A stretch of DNA of 64,000 nt from an uncultured Subdoligranulum sp. (lineage in GTDB: Bacteria; Bacillota; Clostridia; Oscillospirales; Ruminococcaceae): positions 1,852,481-1,916,480 of the forward strand of contig NZ_OZ007030.1 in assembly GCF_963931595.1 (NCBI RefSeq), given 5' to 3'. Below, one piece after another: positions 1 through 8,942 of the stretch. The notes under the pieces were generated by a model, which was not told where the DNA came from, did no database searches, and saw nothing but the letters and a program-made list of their open reading frames with translations. The translations under genes were made by a program, and so were the position numbers. The stretch's first letter is position 1. The number at the start of each line of letters is the position of its first letter.

Positions 1-1755
1 CCTACCACCACCAGTTTCCGCCGGGAGACCGACGTGGACGCCACCCTGCAGGATGAGAACACCACGGTGTTCACCTGGCAGGAATTCACCGACACGCTGT
101 TTACCACCACTGACGCCTCCTTCGACAGCCACCAGGAGTACGCCGAGCTGCAGACCGACCAGAACCCGCTGCTCTATCTGGCCAGCGGTGCGGCGGTGTT
201 TGTGGCCTACCTTTTCCATCTGGGCTTCACCCCGGCGCTGGCTCTGGGCCGGCTGGCCAACCTGCTTCTCTTTGCGGCGCTGGCGGCCTGGGCCGTGAAG
301 GTAACCCCCTGGGGCAAACGCATCTTTGCGGCGGTGGCCCTGCTGCCCATGACGCTCCATCTGGCGGCCAGTTTCAGCCGGGACGCCCCGCTGCTGGGAC
401 TCTGCTTTGCCTTTACGGCCCTGATGCTGGACGCAGCCTTCGGCGCCCACCGGGACCGCCCCCTCTCCCCTGCGCGGCTGGCGGCGCTGCTGCTCACCGG
501 CGTGCTGCTGGCCCCCGGCAAGATGGTCTATCTGCCGCTGGCAGCCCTGTTGCTGCTGGTGCCCGGGCCCCGTCTGGGACACCACGCCAAGGCCAAGAAG
601 GCCGCCTATCTGGCCGTCTGTGTGGCGCTGGCCCTGGTGCTCAACACCGGCACGCTGACCGCCACCACCGGCACCGCCTCGGAGGAGACCACCACGACTT
701 CCACCGCAGCGGAGGCCACGGCGGTCTCGACGGTCCCGCGCGCCGAGAAGGCCCGCCCGGCCGAGCCGGATGCCGCTTACGAGGAAGTGATCTGCGGGGA
801 GAACACGCTGGAAAACTTCGTGCGGCGCCTTTACTACTACGCCGAGGACACCCGCGATCCCGCCCAGAGTGAGGTGGATTTCTGGGTGCAGGCCCTGAAG
901 GAGGGGGATGTCTCCCCCGTGACGCTGGGCCAGACTTTCCTGTTCAGCCCCGAGCGGATCAACAGCTATACCGACGGGGAGGATTTTCTCTCCCGGGCAT
1001 CTCTCTCCCTGCTGGGGGAGGATCTGGTCCAGACCGGCAACGCCAATCTGGCCGACGACTTTGCCAAAGGCGGCGCCCTGGAAGTGTACAAAATCGTCTA
1101 CAGCCTTCCCTCCTGCCAGCAGCGGTTTGCCGGGCTGGGTCTTGAGCCCGGCGTCATGGACGACCGCATGCCGCTGGACCGGGATACTCTGGCCGCCGAA
1201 GTGCAGGCCGCCCGGGATACCCGCGCCACCCAGAGCGTGACCGACGAGGCCGACCGTGTGACCTACACGCCGGGATATATCCTGACCCACCTGCCCGACA
1301 CCGTGCTGCTGCTGGTGCGCTCCGCCGTGGAAAACGGCGACCACTATCTGCGCACCCTGGTGGGCGGCAGCCTGAGCTACTATTCCCTGGACCTGGCCTG
1401 GGGCTGGGTGGTTGTGCTGTATCTTTTGCTGTTCTATGCGGCGCTGCCGGCAGAGGGCACTGCCCTGCTGCCTGTGGGACGCGGCCGGGTCTGGTGCGCA
1501 GCGGCCGCGGTGCTCTGCTGCCTGCTGGCGGTGGCGGGATGTCTGCTCTGGACGCCCACCCACTACGATACCCTCTACGGCCTGCAGGGGCGGTATTTTC
1601 TGCCCGTGCTGCCGCTGGTGCTGCTCACCTGTCTGCCCCGCGGCGTGGCCCATGTGGCCGACGAGGACACCGCCGCAGCCCGTCTGCTGGGCGCTCTGGC
1701 GCTGACCCAGTTCGGCGTGCTGATGAATACCATGCTGGCCGTCATCGCAAGATAA
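1..1755 (+). CDS. DUF2142-type membrane protein, 5' partial
   Basis: The reading frame is open from the left edge, so the gene probably begins outside the window; the first in-window start-like codon is a GTG at 34. The protein has paired hydrophobic segments near the N-terminus, a Thr/Ser-rich stretch, a soluble region of about 200 residues and three or four more membrane segments at the end. The pattern AS-x-S-x-D after a helix, and a loop ahead of the last helices, match the DUF2142 family, which is found in polysaccharide clusters. The function is unproven; a role in surface glycan assembly is inferred from the GT4, GT2 and DUF2304 genes that follow. Confidence 0.75.
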   Translation, partial: PTTTSFRRETDVDATLQDENTTVFTWQEFTDTLFTTTDASFDSHQEYAELQTDQNPLLYLASGAAVFVAYLFHLGFTPALALGRLANLLLFAALAAWAVKVTPWGKRIFAAVALLPMTLHLAASFSRDAPLLGLCFAFTALMLDAAFGAHRDRPLSPARLAALLLTGVLLAPGKMVYLPLAALLLLVPGPRLGHHAKAKKAAYLAVCVALALVLNTGTLTATTGTASEETTTTSTAAEATAVSTVPRAEKARPAEPDAAYEEVICGENTLENFVRRLYYYAEDTRDPAQSEVDFWVQALKEGDVSPVTLGQTFLFSPERINSYTDGEDFLSRASLSLLGEDLVQTGNANLADDFAKGGALEVYKIVYSLPSCQQRFAGLGLEPGVMDDRMPLDRDTLAAEVQAARDTRATQSVTDEADRVTYTPGYILTHLPDTVLLLVRSAVENGDHYLRTLVGGSLSYYSLDLAWGWVVVLYLLLFYAALPAEGTALLPVGRGRVWCAAAAVLCCLLAVAGCLLWTPTHYDTLYGLQGRYFLPVLPLVLLTCLPRGVAHVADEDTAAARLLGALALTQFGVLMNTMLAVIAR

Positions 1756-1771
1756 CGGCGAGGAACCTGCT

Positions 1772-2914
1772 ATGACTTTCTGCTTTTTCACGGCGCAGTA
1801 CCTGCCCACCCCGGGCGGCGTGGAGCGCTATACCTGGAACCTGGCGCGGCGCTGTGTGGCGGCCGGGCACCGGGCCCTCATCGTGACCAGCGCCCTGCCG
1901 GGACTGCCGGCCCGGGAACGGGACGAATGGGGGCTGGAAATCTACCGCCTGCCGGCCTTGCCGGTGATGGGCGGGCGCTTTCCCGTGCTGCGGCCGTTCG
2001 CCCATGCCGCGGATCTCTGGGCGCAGGGCATTGACTTTGCGGTCATCCAGACCCGGATGTACACCCAGAGCGTCTGGGCCGCCCGGCAGTGCCGCAGGCG
2101 GGGCATTCCAGCCCTGGTCATCGACCATTCCACCGGCTACATGATGCACGGCGGGCTGGGCGGTGTGCTGGGACGCTGGTACGAACATCTGGCCTGCGGC
2201 ATCATCCGCCGGTGCAGGTTTCCCTTCTACGGCGTCTCCGGCGATGTCTGCCGCTGGCTGAAGACCTTCGGCATCACGGCGGCGGGTACGCTGCCCAACG
2301 CCGTGGACCCCGCCGAACTCACCGCCCTGGCCACGGCGGACCCCGTCATCCCCTGGCGGCAGAAACTGGAGGTGCCGGCGGACGGCCACCTCATCGCCTT
2401 TGTGGGACGGCTCATCCCCGAGAAGGGCGCCCTGCGGCTGGCCGAGGCCGTGCAGCAGCTGCCCGGCTGTGTGCTGGCTGTGGCCGGCACCGGCCCCGAG
2501 GAGGAGGCGCTGCGGGCGCTGGGCGGTCCGGTGCGAGTGCTGGGCGCCCTGCCCCACCCCCAGATCGTCCAGCTGCTCCACCAGGCGGACTGCTACTGTC
2601 TGCCCACCGAATACGCCGAGGGTTTCCCCACCACGCTGCTGGAGGCGGCGGCCTGCGGCTGTCCCATCCTATGCACCCACACCGCCGGCACCGGCGAGCT
2701 GCTGCCCGACGAAAACTACGCGGTGTATCTGGAGGATACCCGCCCCGAAACACTGACCGCCGGGCTGCAAACGGTCCTGTCGGACCCCGACGCTGCCCGG
2801 ACCCGGGCCGCCCGCGCCCTGGAAAACCTGACGGCCCGCTTTACCTGGCAGGCGGTGTACACCGCGCTGCTGCAGGCGGCCCAGGATGCCCGCGCAAGGG
2901 CAAAAAGGAGTTAA
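1772..2914 (+). CDS. Glycosyltransferase family 4
   Basis: A 380-residue GT-B fold enzyme predicted to transfer a sugar from an activated nucleotide donor during envelope polysaccharide synthesis. The N-terminus carries the PGGVERY motif typical of GT4 acceptor domains. The C-terminal half has VGRLIPEKG and the donor-binding EGFPTTLLEA block (E-x7-E). The start lies 16 nt after the previous stop. The gene ends one nucleotide before the next start and reads as part of the same unit. Donor and acceptor cannot be told from the sequence. Confidence 0.9.
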   Translation: MTFCFFTAQYLPTPGGVERYTWNLARRCVAAGHRALIVTSALPGLPARERDEWGLEIYRLPALPVMGGRFPVLRPFAHAADLWAQGIDFAVIQTRMYTQSVWAARQCRRRGIPALVIDHSTGYMMHGGLGGVLGRWYEHLACGIIRRCRFPFYGVSGDVCRWLKTFGITAAGTLPNAVDPAELTALATADPVIPWRQKLEVPADGHLIAFVGRLIPEKGALRLAEAVQQLPGCVLAVAGTGPEEEALRALGGPVRVLGALPHPQIVQLLHQADCYCLPTEYAEGFPTTLLEAAACGCPILCTHTAGTGELLPDENYAVYLEDTRPETLTAGLQTVLSDPDAARTRAARALENLTARFTWQAVYTALLQAAQDARARAKRS

Positions 2915-2915
2915 G

Positions 2916-3635
2916 ATGTCGAAATTGCTCATCGTGATCCCCGCCCACAACGAGGAGGACAACATCGTCCAGGTAGTGGAAAGCCTGACGAAACGGTATC
3001 CCGAATACGACTACGTGGTCGTCAACGACGGCAGCCGGGACAAGACGGCGGCCATCTGCCGCGCCCACGGCTACCGGCTCATCGACCTGCCCATCAACCT
3101 GGGGCTGGCGGGCGCTTTCCAGACCGGGCTGCGCTACGCGGCGGACAACGGCTACGACTGCGCCATGCAGATGGATGCCGACGGCCAGCACAAGCCGGAA
3201 TACATCGGCCCCATGCTGGCCGCCCTGGAGGAGGGCAACGACATCGTCATCGGCAGCCGGTTCCTCACCGTGAAGAAGCCCAAGACCCTGCGGATGCTGG
3301 GCAGCTACATCATCAGCTGGTCCATCCGGCTGACCACCGGCCGCGCCATCTGCGACCCCACCAGCGGCATGCGGATGTTCAACCGCGCCATGGTGGAGGA
3401 ATTTGCCCAGAACCTCAACTACGGCCCCGAGCCCGATACCATCAGCTACCTGATCAAGAACGGCGCCACCGTCAAGGAGGTCCAGGTGCAGATGGGCGAG
3501 CGCACCGCCGGGCAGAGCTACCTGAACCTCTGGAACAGCATCCAGTATATGGTGAAGATGTCCATCTCCATCCTGCTCATCCAGTGGTTCCGCAAGCGCG
3601 ACACCGAAACCCCCTACCCCGAAAGGAGCCTGTGA
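2916..3635 (+). CDS. Glycosyltransferase family 2
   Basis: A 239-residue GT-A enzyme of the dolichol-phosphate-mannose-synthase-like group. It shows IPAHNEEDN at the N-terminus, NDGSRD in the nucleotide-binding region and MDADGQH as the metal-binding aspartate motif. I chose ATG 2916 because an AAGGAG ribosome site ends 5 nt upstream; an earlier in-frame start at 2886 lies inside the previous gene. No C-terminal membrane helices are present. The membrane function may be supplied by the DUF2304 protein that starts 1 nt after the stop, a pairing common in such clusters. The likely product is a lipid-linked sugar (inference). Confidence 0.9.
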   Translation: MSKLLIVIPAHNEEDNIVQVVESLTKRYPEYDYVVVNDGSRDKTAAICRAHGYRLIDLPINLGLAGAFQTGLRYAADNGYDCAMQMDADGQHKPEYIGPMLAALEEGNDIVIGSRFLTVKKPKTLRMLGSYIISWSIRLTTGRAICDPTSGMRMFNRAMVEEFAQNLNYGPEPDTISYLIKNGATVKEVQVQMGERTAGQSYLNLWNSIQYMVKMSISILLIQWFRKRDTETPYPERSL

Positions 3636-3636
3636 T

Positions 3637-3996
3637 ATGTTCGATCAAACGATCATCCGCATCTGCCTGATCGTGGGCAGCCTGTTCACTGCGGGCTTCA
3701 TTCTGCGCCGCGTGCGGCTGGCCAAGGTCCAGATCGAGGACACCATCTTCTGGCTGGTGTTCAGCGCGGCGCTGCTGGTGCTGGCCGTCTTCCCCGGCAT
3801 CGCCTACTGGGCCGCCAACCTGCTGGGCTTCATGAGCCCCATCAACTTCGTCTATGTGGTCATCATCTTTCTGCTGCTGGCCAAGCAGTTCTTCATGTCC
3901 ATCCGGCTCAGCCAGCTGGACAGCAAGGTGCGGATGCTCACCGAACAGGTGGCCCTCAACCAGGAAAAGGTGGAGCGCGACAAATTGGATTTGTAA
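3637..3996 (+). CDS. DUF2304 small membrane protein
   Basis: A 119-residue protein with three hydrophobic helices and a charged C-terminal tail. The sequence and size match DUF2304, a family regularly encoded next to GT2 enzymes in polysaccharide loci; no activity is established. It begins 1 nt after the GT2 stop and so is co-translated with it. Its TAA stop is embedded in the −35 hexamer of the next promoter, so the glycan unit ends here. Confidence 0.85.
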   Translation: MFDQTIIRICLIVGSLFTAGFILRRVRLAKVQIEDTIFWLVFSAALLVLAVFPGIAYWAANLLGFMSPINFVYVVIIFLLLAKQFFMSIRLSQLDSKVRMLTEQVALNQEKVERDKLDL

Positions 3997-4019
3997 TATG
4001 TGCCTAACTGTGATATAAT
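3991..4019 (+). promoter_or_regulatory. Promoter for the 95-aa protein
   Basis: TTGTAA (3991–3996) and TATAAT (4014–4019) are separated by exactly 17 nt. The −35 contains the stop codon of the DUF2304 gene. An AAAGAAGG ribosome site precedes the ATG at 4057. Confidence 0.75.
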
Positions 4020-4056
4020 GATAGAATAGTAATATGAGCGAAAGAAGGTTTCCGCT

Positions 4057-4344
4057 ATGGCATTCACGCCCAAACTGACCTATAAAGGCCGTCCGCTGGT
4101 GCGCTGCGGCAATGACATCTATTATGGTTCCATGACCGACCCCTACATCGTCTACCTGCAGGTGCTGAGCAACCGCCAGGAGAACGGCGTGGAAGTGGCC
4201 GACAAGGTACACCTGGTGCTGCTGTCCACCGACGATTCCAAGCCGCTGCCCGAGCGCATCGTGCGCCAGGCCAACCGCGTGGGACTGTACAATGCACTGT
4301 CCTTCGGCGACATCATGCTGCAGGGCGCCCTGCAGAAAAAATAA
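4057..4344 (+). CDS. Conserved small protein of unknown function (95 aa)
   Basis: A soluble protein of 95 residues without signal peptide, membrane helix or cysteine motif. The central part (VADKVHLVLLSTD) looks like a short alpha/beta domain. It has its own promoter and is followed by a strong terminator, so it is a single-gene unit. I recall similar proteins in clostridia but cannot assign a function. Confidence 0.75.
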   Translation: MAFTPKLTYKGRPLVRCGNDIYYGSMTDPYIVYLQVLSNRQENGVEVADKVHLVLLSTDDSKPLPERIVRQANRVGLYNALSFGDIMLQGALQKK

Positions 4345-4351
4345 GGCAGAC

Positions 4352-4387
4352 AAAAACTTCCCGGCACATTCCTGCCGGGATTTTTTG
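4352..4387 (+). terminator. Rho-independent terminator
   Basis: Stem TCCCGGCA (4359–4366) and TGCCGGGA (4373–4380) with a 6-nt loop, followed by six T. Confidence 0.9.
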
Positions 4388-4411
4388 CTTTCATGACAAG
4401 GGAGGGACCGT

Positions 4412-5629
4412 ATGGACAACCGGGATCATGCCGCCGCACTGGGCGGACTCCTTGCCTGCCTGGCGCTGGCGCTGCTGCTCTACCACTCGCTGGCGGGCGG
4501 CACGCTGCTGAGCGCCAACGCCTACTACAGCTATTCCCTCCAGGCCGAAAACTGGCTGGCCGGGCGCAACTACATCGCCGGCGGGGAAAACTATCCCTGG
4601 CTGGAGCTGGCCATCTACGGGGGGCGGTACTACCAGTCCTTCCCGCCGGTACCGGCGCTCTGGATGCTGCCCTGGGTGCTGTTCTTCGGCAGCGCGGCGG
4701 CCGTGCCCTCCAATCTGGCCATGGCACTTGTGGCGCTGCTCTGCGCGGCAGGCTGTTATGCCTGCTGTGCCCGGGCGGGCCTGCACTCCGCGGCGGCTGC
4801 CTGCCTGACGCTGTTTGTCAGTTTTGGCTCCAACGCCTTCTGGCTCTCCACCAGCGGCGGGGTCTGGTTCATGGCCCAGATGCTGGGGCTCTGCCTGGCG
4901 TTCTGGGGGCTGTTTTTTGCCCTGCGGGATACCGTCCCCTCCACCGTGGCCGCCTCCCTCTGCCTGGCCCTGGCGGTGGGGTGCCGCCCCTTTTACGCGG
5001 CCCTGCTGGCGGTCTGGCTGCTTTACCGGCTGGTGCGCGAACGCCGTGCAGGGATTCTGCGGGCGGCTCTACCGGCGCTGCTGCCGGCGGCGGTGGTGGC
5101 CTGCTGTCTGATGGGCTACAACCTGGCCCGCTTCGGCAATCCTCTGGAATTCGGGCACAGCTATCTGCCCGAATTCACCCGCGCAGCCAACGGACAGTTC
5201 TCCCCGGTGTATCTGGCATCCAATCTGCTCAACCTGCTGCGCCCCGTCACGCTGGACAGCAGCCTTCAGCTGCATTTTGAGCTCTTCAACGGGTTTCTCT
5301 TCTTTCTCGCCAATCCGCTGTTCCTGCTGTGGGCGTTCCGCGGGGCGGCCGTCCGGCTGCGCCGGGAACCCCGGTCCGCCGCGCTGCCGCTGCCCTCACA
5401 GGGCTGGTTCACCGTGCTGGTCTGCCTGCTGCTCACCCTGCTGACCTGCATGCACCGTACCATGGGCGGCTGGCAATTCGGCACCCGCTATCTGGTGGAC
5501 CTCTTCCCCTGGGTAGTTCTCTGGTTCCTGAACCGCCCGGCCTGGCGCCCGGGTATCGGTTCCTGGACGCTGTGCGGCGCGGCCATCCTTTTCAATCTCT
5601 ATGGCGCCGTGTACATGCTGCAGACATAA
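4412..5629 (+). CDS. Multi-spanning membrane protein, GT-C-like
   Basis: A 405-residue protein with about ten hydrophobic helices. The long first loop contains acidic and aromatic residues (ENYPWLELA, YYQSFPPV), as in GT-C glycosyltransferases that use polyprenyl-phosphate sugars, but no decisive catalytic motif is visible. ATG 4412 follows a GGGAGG site. The gene stands alone after a terminator and stops 2 nt before the large inverted-repeat element. Glycosyltransferase activity is an inference; a plain membrane protein is possible. Confidence 0.75.
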   Translation: MDNRDHAAALGGLLACLALALLLYHSLAGGTLLSANAYYSYSLQAENWLAGRNYIAGGENYPWLELAIYGGRYYQSFPPVPALWMLPWVLFFGSAAAVPSNLAMALVALLCAAGCYACCARAGLHSAAAACLTLFVSFGSNAFWLSTSGGVWFMAQMLGLCLAFWGLFFALRDTVPSTVAASLCLALAVGCRPFYAALLAVWLLYRLVRERRAGILRAALPALLPAAVVACCLMGYNLARFGNPLEFGHSYLPEFTRAANGQFSPVYLASNLLNLLRPVTLDSSLQLHFELFNGFLFFLANPLFLLWAFRGAAVRLRREPRSAALPLPSQGWFTVLVCLLLTLLTCMHRTMGGWQFGTRYLVDLFPWVVLWFLNRPAWRPGIGSWTLCGAAILFNLYGAVYMLQT

Positions 5630-5631
5630 AA

Positions 5632-5947
5632 AAGGACCCGGCAGATTTCGCGCAGTTCCATAAGAAAACAAAGTCGCGAAACTCTATCTGCAAAGCGGCC
5701 TCTGCCGCGTTATCGGGCTTTGCATTCCACCAAGGAGTGCCGGGGTGGCACAGCCACAAAAGCCCTTGCGGGGCTTTTGACTGGCCAAACCGGTCTGCAC
5801 TCCGTGCAGATGCCGCCCGTCATTTTGGGCGGCAAGGTTGCAGCCCTCTGCCTTGCATTAGCCGCTTCGCAGCGGTTTTGCGATGCTTCGCAGTTCTTGC
5901 AGAACCTTTGTTTTCTTATGTCACCAGCGCTTTCCTGCCGGGTCCTT
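5632..5947. repeat. 316-bp hairpin-rich element with long terminal inverted repeats
   Basis: Both ends carry interrupted inverted repeats. A 13-bp block (5632–5644) pairs with 5935–5947, and a 15-bp block (5659–5673) pairs with 5906–5920. The unpaired gap between blocks is exactly 14 nt on each side. The interior folds into local perfect or near-perfect hairpins: 5695–5708, 5722–5740, 5745–5757, 5758–5778, 5794–5810, 5811–5834, 5862–5875, 5880–5891 and 5893–5905. It fills the gap between two convergent genes, and no plausible protein is encoded. It may be a MITE-like repeat, a structured non-coding RNA or an elaborate bidirectional terminator. Confidence 0.75.
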
Positions 5948-5961
5948 CGCTGTTTCGGAAA

Positions 5962-6405
5962 TTACTGATCCTGCTGGTCGGTTTCGGCGGGAGTCTCCTC
6001 CTCGGTGCCTTCCAGCTCGATGTCAAAGGCGGCGCCGCAGTTGGGGCAAACCAGCTCGGACTGCTGGTCCAGCAGCGTCTCCTCGTCCACGGTGGAGACC
6101 GCGCCGCAGTTGGGGCAGGTCACTTCGTAGAGTTCCTCGCCATCCTCTTCGTCGTCGCTCTCCTCGTCCTCATCCTCTTCACCGTACAGGTCGGCGACCA
6201 CGTCGTCCAGGTCCTGGTCCAGCGTTTCCAGCTCGTCGTAGACCTGATCCAGCGCGTTGTCGTGCTCGGTGACGCTGGCAGCCATCTCTTCCAGCAGATC
6301 CATCATCGCGGCAATGACCTTGCCGTTCTTGGAAGCCGGGTCAAACTCCATACCGGTCATCAGACCGCGGATGTAGGCGGCCTTTGCATTCAGATCCATA
6401 GCCAT
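5962..6405 (-). CDS. CD1247-type zinc-ribbon protein
   Basis: A 147-residue acidic protein. The N-terminus (MAMDLNAKAAYIRGLM) matches the CD1247 N-terminal domain of clostridia. A very acidic middle follows, then two CPNCG knuckles that probably bind one zinc. I chose ATG 6405 because a GGAGG site lies 9 nt upstream; the longer open frame has no start signal. It lies directly downstream of efp, as in many Firmicutes. A translation- or transcription-related role is suspected from this conserved context, but none is established. Confidence 0.85.
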   Translation of the reverse strand: MAMDLNAKAAYIRGLMTGMEFDPASKNGKVIAAMMDLLEEMAASVTEHDNALDQVYDELETLDQDLDDVVADLYGEEDEDEESDDEEDGEELYEVTCPNCGAVSTVDEETLLDQQSELVCPNCGAAFDIELEGTEEETPAETDQQDQ

Positions 6406-6475
6406 AGTGCTTTTCCTCCGTTTGCTTGTGTCAAAAAAAGCCGGGCGCGGCGGTATGCCATGCCCGGCAGAAAAA

Positions 6476-7036
6476 TCAGTTGACGCGCTCCATGTACTCG
6501 CCGGTGCGGGTATCGATGCGGACCTTGTCGCCCTCGTTGATGAACAGCGGCACGCGGATCTCGGCACCGGTCTCCACGGTGGCGGGCTTCAGGGTGTTGG
6601 TGGCGGTGTTGCCCTTGATGCCGGGCTCGGTGGCGGTGATCTCCAGCTCCACGAAGTTGGGGATTTCCACGCTGAAGACCTTGCCCTTGTAGCTCAGCAG
6701 CTTGCAGGTGTCGTTCTCCTTGCAGAACTTGAAGTTATCCGGCACGTCGGAAGCGCTGACGGGGATATCGTCGTAGGTCTCCACGTCCATGAAGTGGTAC
6801 AGGCCGCCGTCCTCGTAGGAGTAGGTGACCTCCTTACGCTCGATGAAGGCCTGCGGGAACTTGGCCGTGGGGTTGTAGCTGGTCTCGACCACAGAACCGG
6901 TGATGACGTTCTTGGTCTTGGTGCGCACGAACGCGGCGCCCTTGCCGGGCTTGACGTGCTGGAACTCAACGACCTGAAGGACCTGGCCGTCCTGTTCGAA
7001 GGTAACGCCGTTGCGGAATTCGCCTGCAGAAATCAT
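6476..7036 (-). CDS. efp: Translation elongation factor P
   Basis: A 186-residue protein with the full EF-P layout: an N-terminal KOW-like domain and two OB domains. EF-P binds between the P and E sites of the ribosome and relieves stalling at proline runs. The tip loop after VKPGKG is where modification occurs in some bacteria. A strong promoter and a GGAGG site lie immediately upstream, and the CD1247 gene follows 70 nt downstream. Confidence 0.97.
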   Translation of the reverse strand: MISAGEFRNGVTFEQDGQVLQVVEFQHVKPGKGAAFVRTKTKNVITGSVVETSYNPTAKFPQAFIERKEVTYSYEDGGLYHFMDVETYDDIPVSASDVPDNFKFCKENDTCKLLSYKGKVFSVEIPNFVELEITATEPGIKGNTATNTLKPATVETGAEIRVPLFINEGDKVRIDTRTGEYMERVN

Positions 7037-7081
7037 ATAAAAATTCCTCCAATAATAGAATGGTACTACATAGCTGTATCT

Positions 7082-7110
7082 ATTTTACAGGATACTGCGT
7101 CGTTTTGCAA
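7082..7110 (-). promoter_or_regulatory. efp promoter
   Basis: On the minus strand TTGCAA (7105–7110), a 17-nt spacer and TAAAAT (7082–7087), about 45 nt upstream of the efp start. Confidence 0.75.
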
Positions 7111-7162
7111 GACCCGGGCTGTCTTTTTTGGGTTCTTTTCGCGATTTTTTTGCCCCGCCGCC

Positions 7163-8023
7163 TCACAGGGCGTCGTATGTCCGGCTCATGACGGCGGCAT
7201 CCTCGGCCTGGGTGCCCGCCGATTCACAGATGATGGTGGGCGCCAGTCCCCGCTCCTTCAGCAGGGCCAGCAGCGGCGCGTGGGGCGGGCCGTACTGGGT
7301 ATCGGCAAAGGTCAGATGGCACTTCTCGCCGCCCTTGGTGTAGGCAATGCGGGAAAAATGGGCGTGGAAGTGAGCCGCCCGCTCCGGGCCCAGCTGCTGC
7401 AGCTTGTCCAGCAGCGCGGCGTAGTCTTCGGCGGCGGTGGCCTCGGCGAATTCCACTCCCTGACTGCGGGCGTACAGGTGCCCGAAATCGATGCAGGGGG
7501 TGATGCGCTCATCCACCCCGCAGAGCGCCAGCACCTCGTCCAGCGTGCCCAGCTGGTTCACCTTGCCCATCGTCTCGGGACAGAGGATGCAGTCCCCGTA
7601 GCCCGCGGCGTCACAGGCTTCCACCGCCCGGCGCATGGTGTCCAGCGCCTTTTCCAGGGCGGCCTCCCGGCTCTGCTTGCCGCAGGAACCAGTGTGGAAA
7701 ATCACCCGCCGGCCTCCCAGCGCCTTGACCAGGGCACAGCTCTGCAAAAGATAATCGATGCTGTGCAGCCGCTTGTCCTCCTCCAGGCTGGACATGCTGA
7801 TATAGTAGGGCGCGTGCACCGACAGGGCAATGTTTTTCCCAGCACAGGCCTTGCCCAGCGCCTCGGCCTTGTCCAGCGCCAGCCGCACCCCGCGGCCGCA
7901 CTGGTACTCGAAGGCCGTCAGCCCGAATCCCGCCGTGTAGGACGCCATCCCCTCCGGGTCGAACTTCTTGCCGGGATAGCTGTCCGACAGGCCCGCCGGG
8001 CCGAAACGCGGTGTATCACTCAT
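7163..8023 (-). CDS. Deoxyribonuclease IV-like TIM-barrel protein
   Basis: A 286-residue TIM barrel of the AP-endonuclease-2/xylose-isomerase superfamily. The likely metal ligands of Nfo enzymes are present in order: HAPYY, FHTGS, CPETMGK, CIDFGH, FHAHFS and IICES. It may therefore cut DNA at abasic sites, although sugar isomerases share the fold. The start at 8023 has a GGGAGG site 8 nt away. The ATG overlaps the end of the upstream YqeG gene by 8 nt, so the two are coupled. Confidence 0.85.
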   Translation of the reverse strand: MSDTPRFGPAGLSDSYPGKKFDPEGMASYTAGFGLTAFEYQCGRGVRLALDKAEALGKACAGKNIALSVHAPYYISMSSLEEDKRLHSIDYLLQSCALVKALGGRRVIFHTGSCGKQSREAALEKALDTMRRAVEACDAAGYGDCILCPETMGKVNQLGTLDEVLALCGVDERITPCIDFGHLYARSQGVEFAEATAAEDYAALLDKLQQLGPERAAHFHAHFSRIAYTKGGEKCHLTFADTQYGPPHAPLLALLKERGLAPTIICESAGTQAEDAAVMSRTYDAL

Positions 8024-8525
8024 AGAGTTTGCCTCCCTTTTCAAAATAGCGGCGGATCCAGCGGGGTTCAAACTTCCGCTTGATCTGTACGCTGCGGGCT
8101 TTGTCGTGGGGCGTGCGGGGCAGCAGGAACAGGCAGGGAATGCCGTACAGCCCCGCCGCCATCCGGTCGGCGAAGATCTGGTCCCCCACCATGGCCATCT
8201 GGCATTTTTTGACCCCCAGCCGGCGGCGCGCCACCATCAGTCCCAGGGGCAGCGGCTTGCAGGCCATGGACACCCAGGCCAGACCGATGCGCTCCGCAAA
8301 GGGCTGCACCCGCTTGGCCGTGTTGTTGGATACGATGGTCAGGCTGATGCCCGCCGCCCGCATCTCCGCCAGCCAGGCCCGGACACTGTCCTCCAGCACC
8401 TGGCTGCCGTCGGCGGTCAGCGTGTTGTCCACATCCAGCACCAGCGCCCGGATGCCCTTCTGGGCCAGGAATTCCGGGCGGATGGCCTCCACTCTGCGAA
8501 AAATATATTCCGGGGTCAGGATCAT
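8016..8525 (-). CDS. YqeG-family HAD phosphatase
   Basis: A 169-residue HAD-superfamily IIIA phosphatase. The nucleophile motif DVDNTLT, the VSNN motif and GDQIFAD (motif IV) are all present. The family is related to phosphatidylglycerophosphate phosphatases, but the substrate in clostridia is uncertain. ATG 8525 is preferred because an AGGAG site precedes it; an ATG 15 nt upstream has none. Its 3' end overlaps the AP-endonuclease-like gene. Confidence 0.85.
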   Translation of the reverse strand: MILTPEYIFRRVEAIRPEFLAQKGIRALVLDVDNTLTADGSQVLEDSVRAWLAEMRAAGISLTIVSNNTAKRVQPFAERIGLAWVSMACKPLPLGLMVARRRLGVKKCQMAMVGDQIFADRMAAGLYGIPCLFLLPRTPHDKARSVQIKRKFEPRWIRRYFEKGGKLYE

Positions 8526-8541
8526 GGTCGTGCTCCTCATA

Positions 8542-8580
8542 CAAAAAAGTGCAGACCCGCGCAAAACGCGGGCCTGCACA
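8542..8580 (-). terminator. Terminator after rpsU
   Basis: 13-bp stem (8549–8561 with 8567–8579), 5-nt loop, then six T on the minus strand. Confidence 0.92.
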
Positions 8581-8600
8581 GTCGTTCTCTGTAAGCTAGC

Positions 8601-8777
8601 TTACTTAAACTTGCGCTTGCGGGCAGCCTCGGACTTCTTCTTACGGCGCACGGACGGCTTCTCATAAGCCTCACGCTTGCGCACCTCGGCCAACACGCCG
8701 CTGCGGGCGGTGCTGCGCTTGAAACGGCGCAGAGCGCTCTCGAGGGACTCGCCCTCTTTGACACGGATCTCCGACAT
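8601..8777 (-). CDS. rpsU: 30S ribosomal protein S21
   Basis: A 58-residue very basic protein beginning [19 protein letters not shown] and ending in a Lys/Arg-rich helix, the typical S21 sequence. S21 joins the small subunit near the anti-Shine-Dalgarno region. ATG 8777 follows a GGGAGG site. The gene has a consensus promoter and its own terminator, so it is a single-gene unit. Confidence 0.96.
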   Translation of the reverse strand: MSEIRVKEGESLESALRRFKRSTARSGVLAEVRKREAYEKPSVRRKKKSEAARKRKFK

Positions 8778-8841
8778 CTTCTTCCCTCCCTTGACCTGAG
8801 ACAGGAGTTTGCCGGTCAAATACAATCAACCAGTAAACAAG

Positions 8842-8871
8842 ATTATACTATACTTACCCCTCAAATGTCAA
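8842..8871 (-). promoter_or_regulatory. rpsU promoter
   Basis: Perfect hexamers on the minus strand: TTGACA (8866–8871), an 18-nt spacer and TATAAT (8842–8847). Confidence 0.88.
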
Positions 8872-8942
8872 CCGGGAAAGCGGGCATATACCGTCGAATT
8901 TTTAATTTTTTAACATTTTTTCCGCTTTTCCACGAAGCAGCT

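Noticed and set aside
5761..5968. Short open frames inside the 316-bp element
   Set aside because: No start signals, and the DNA is fully accounted for by hairpins.
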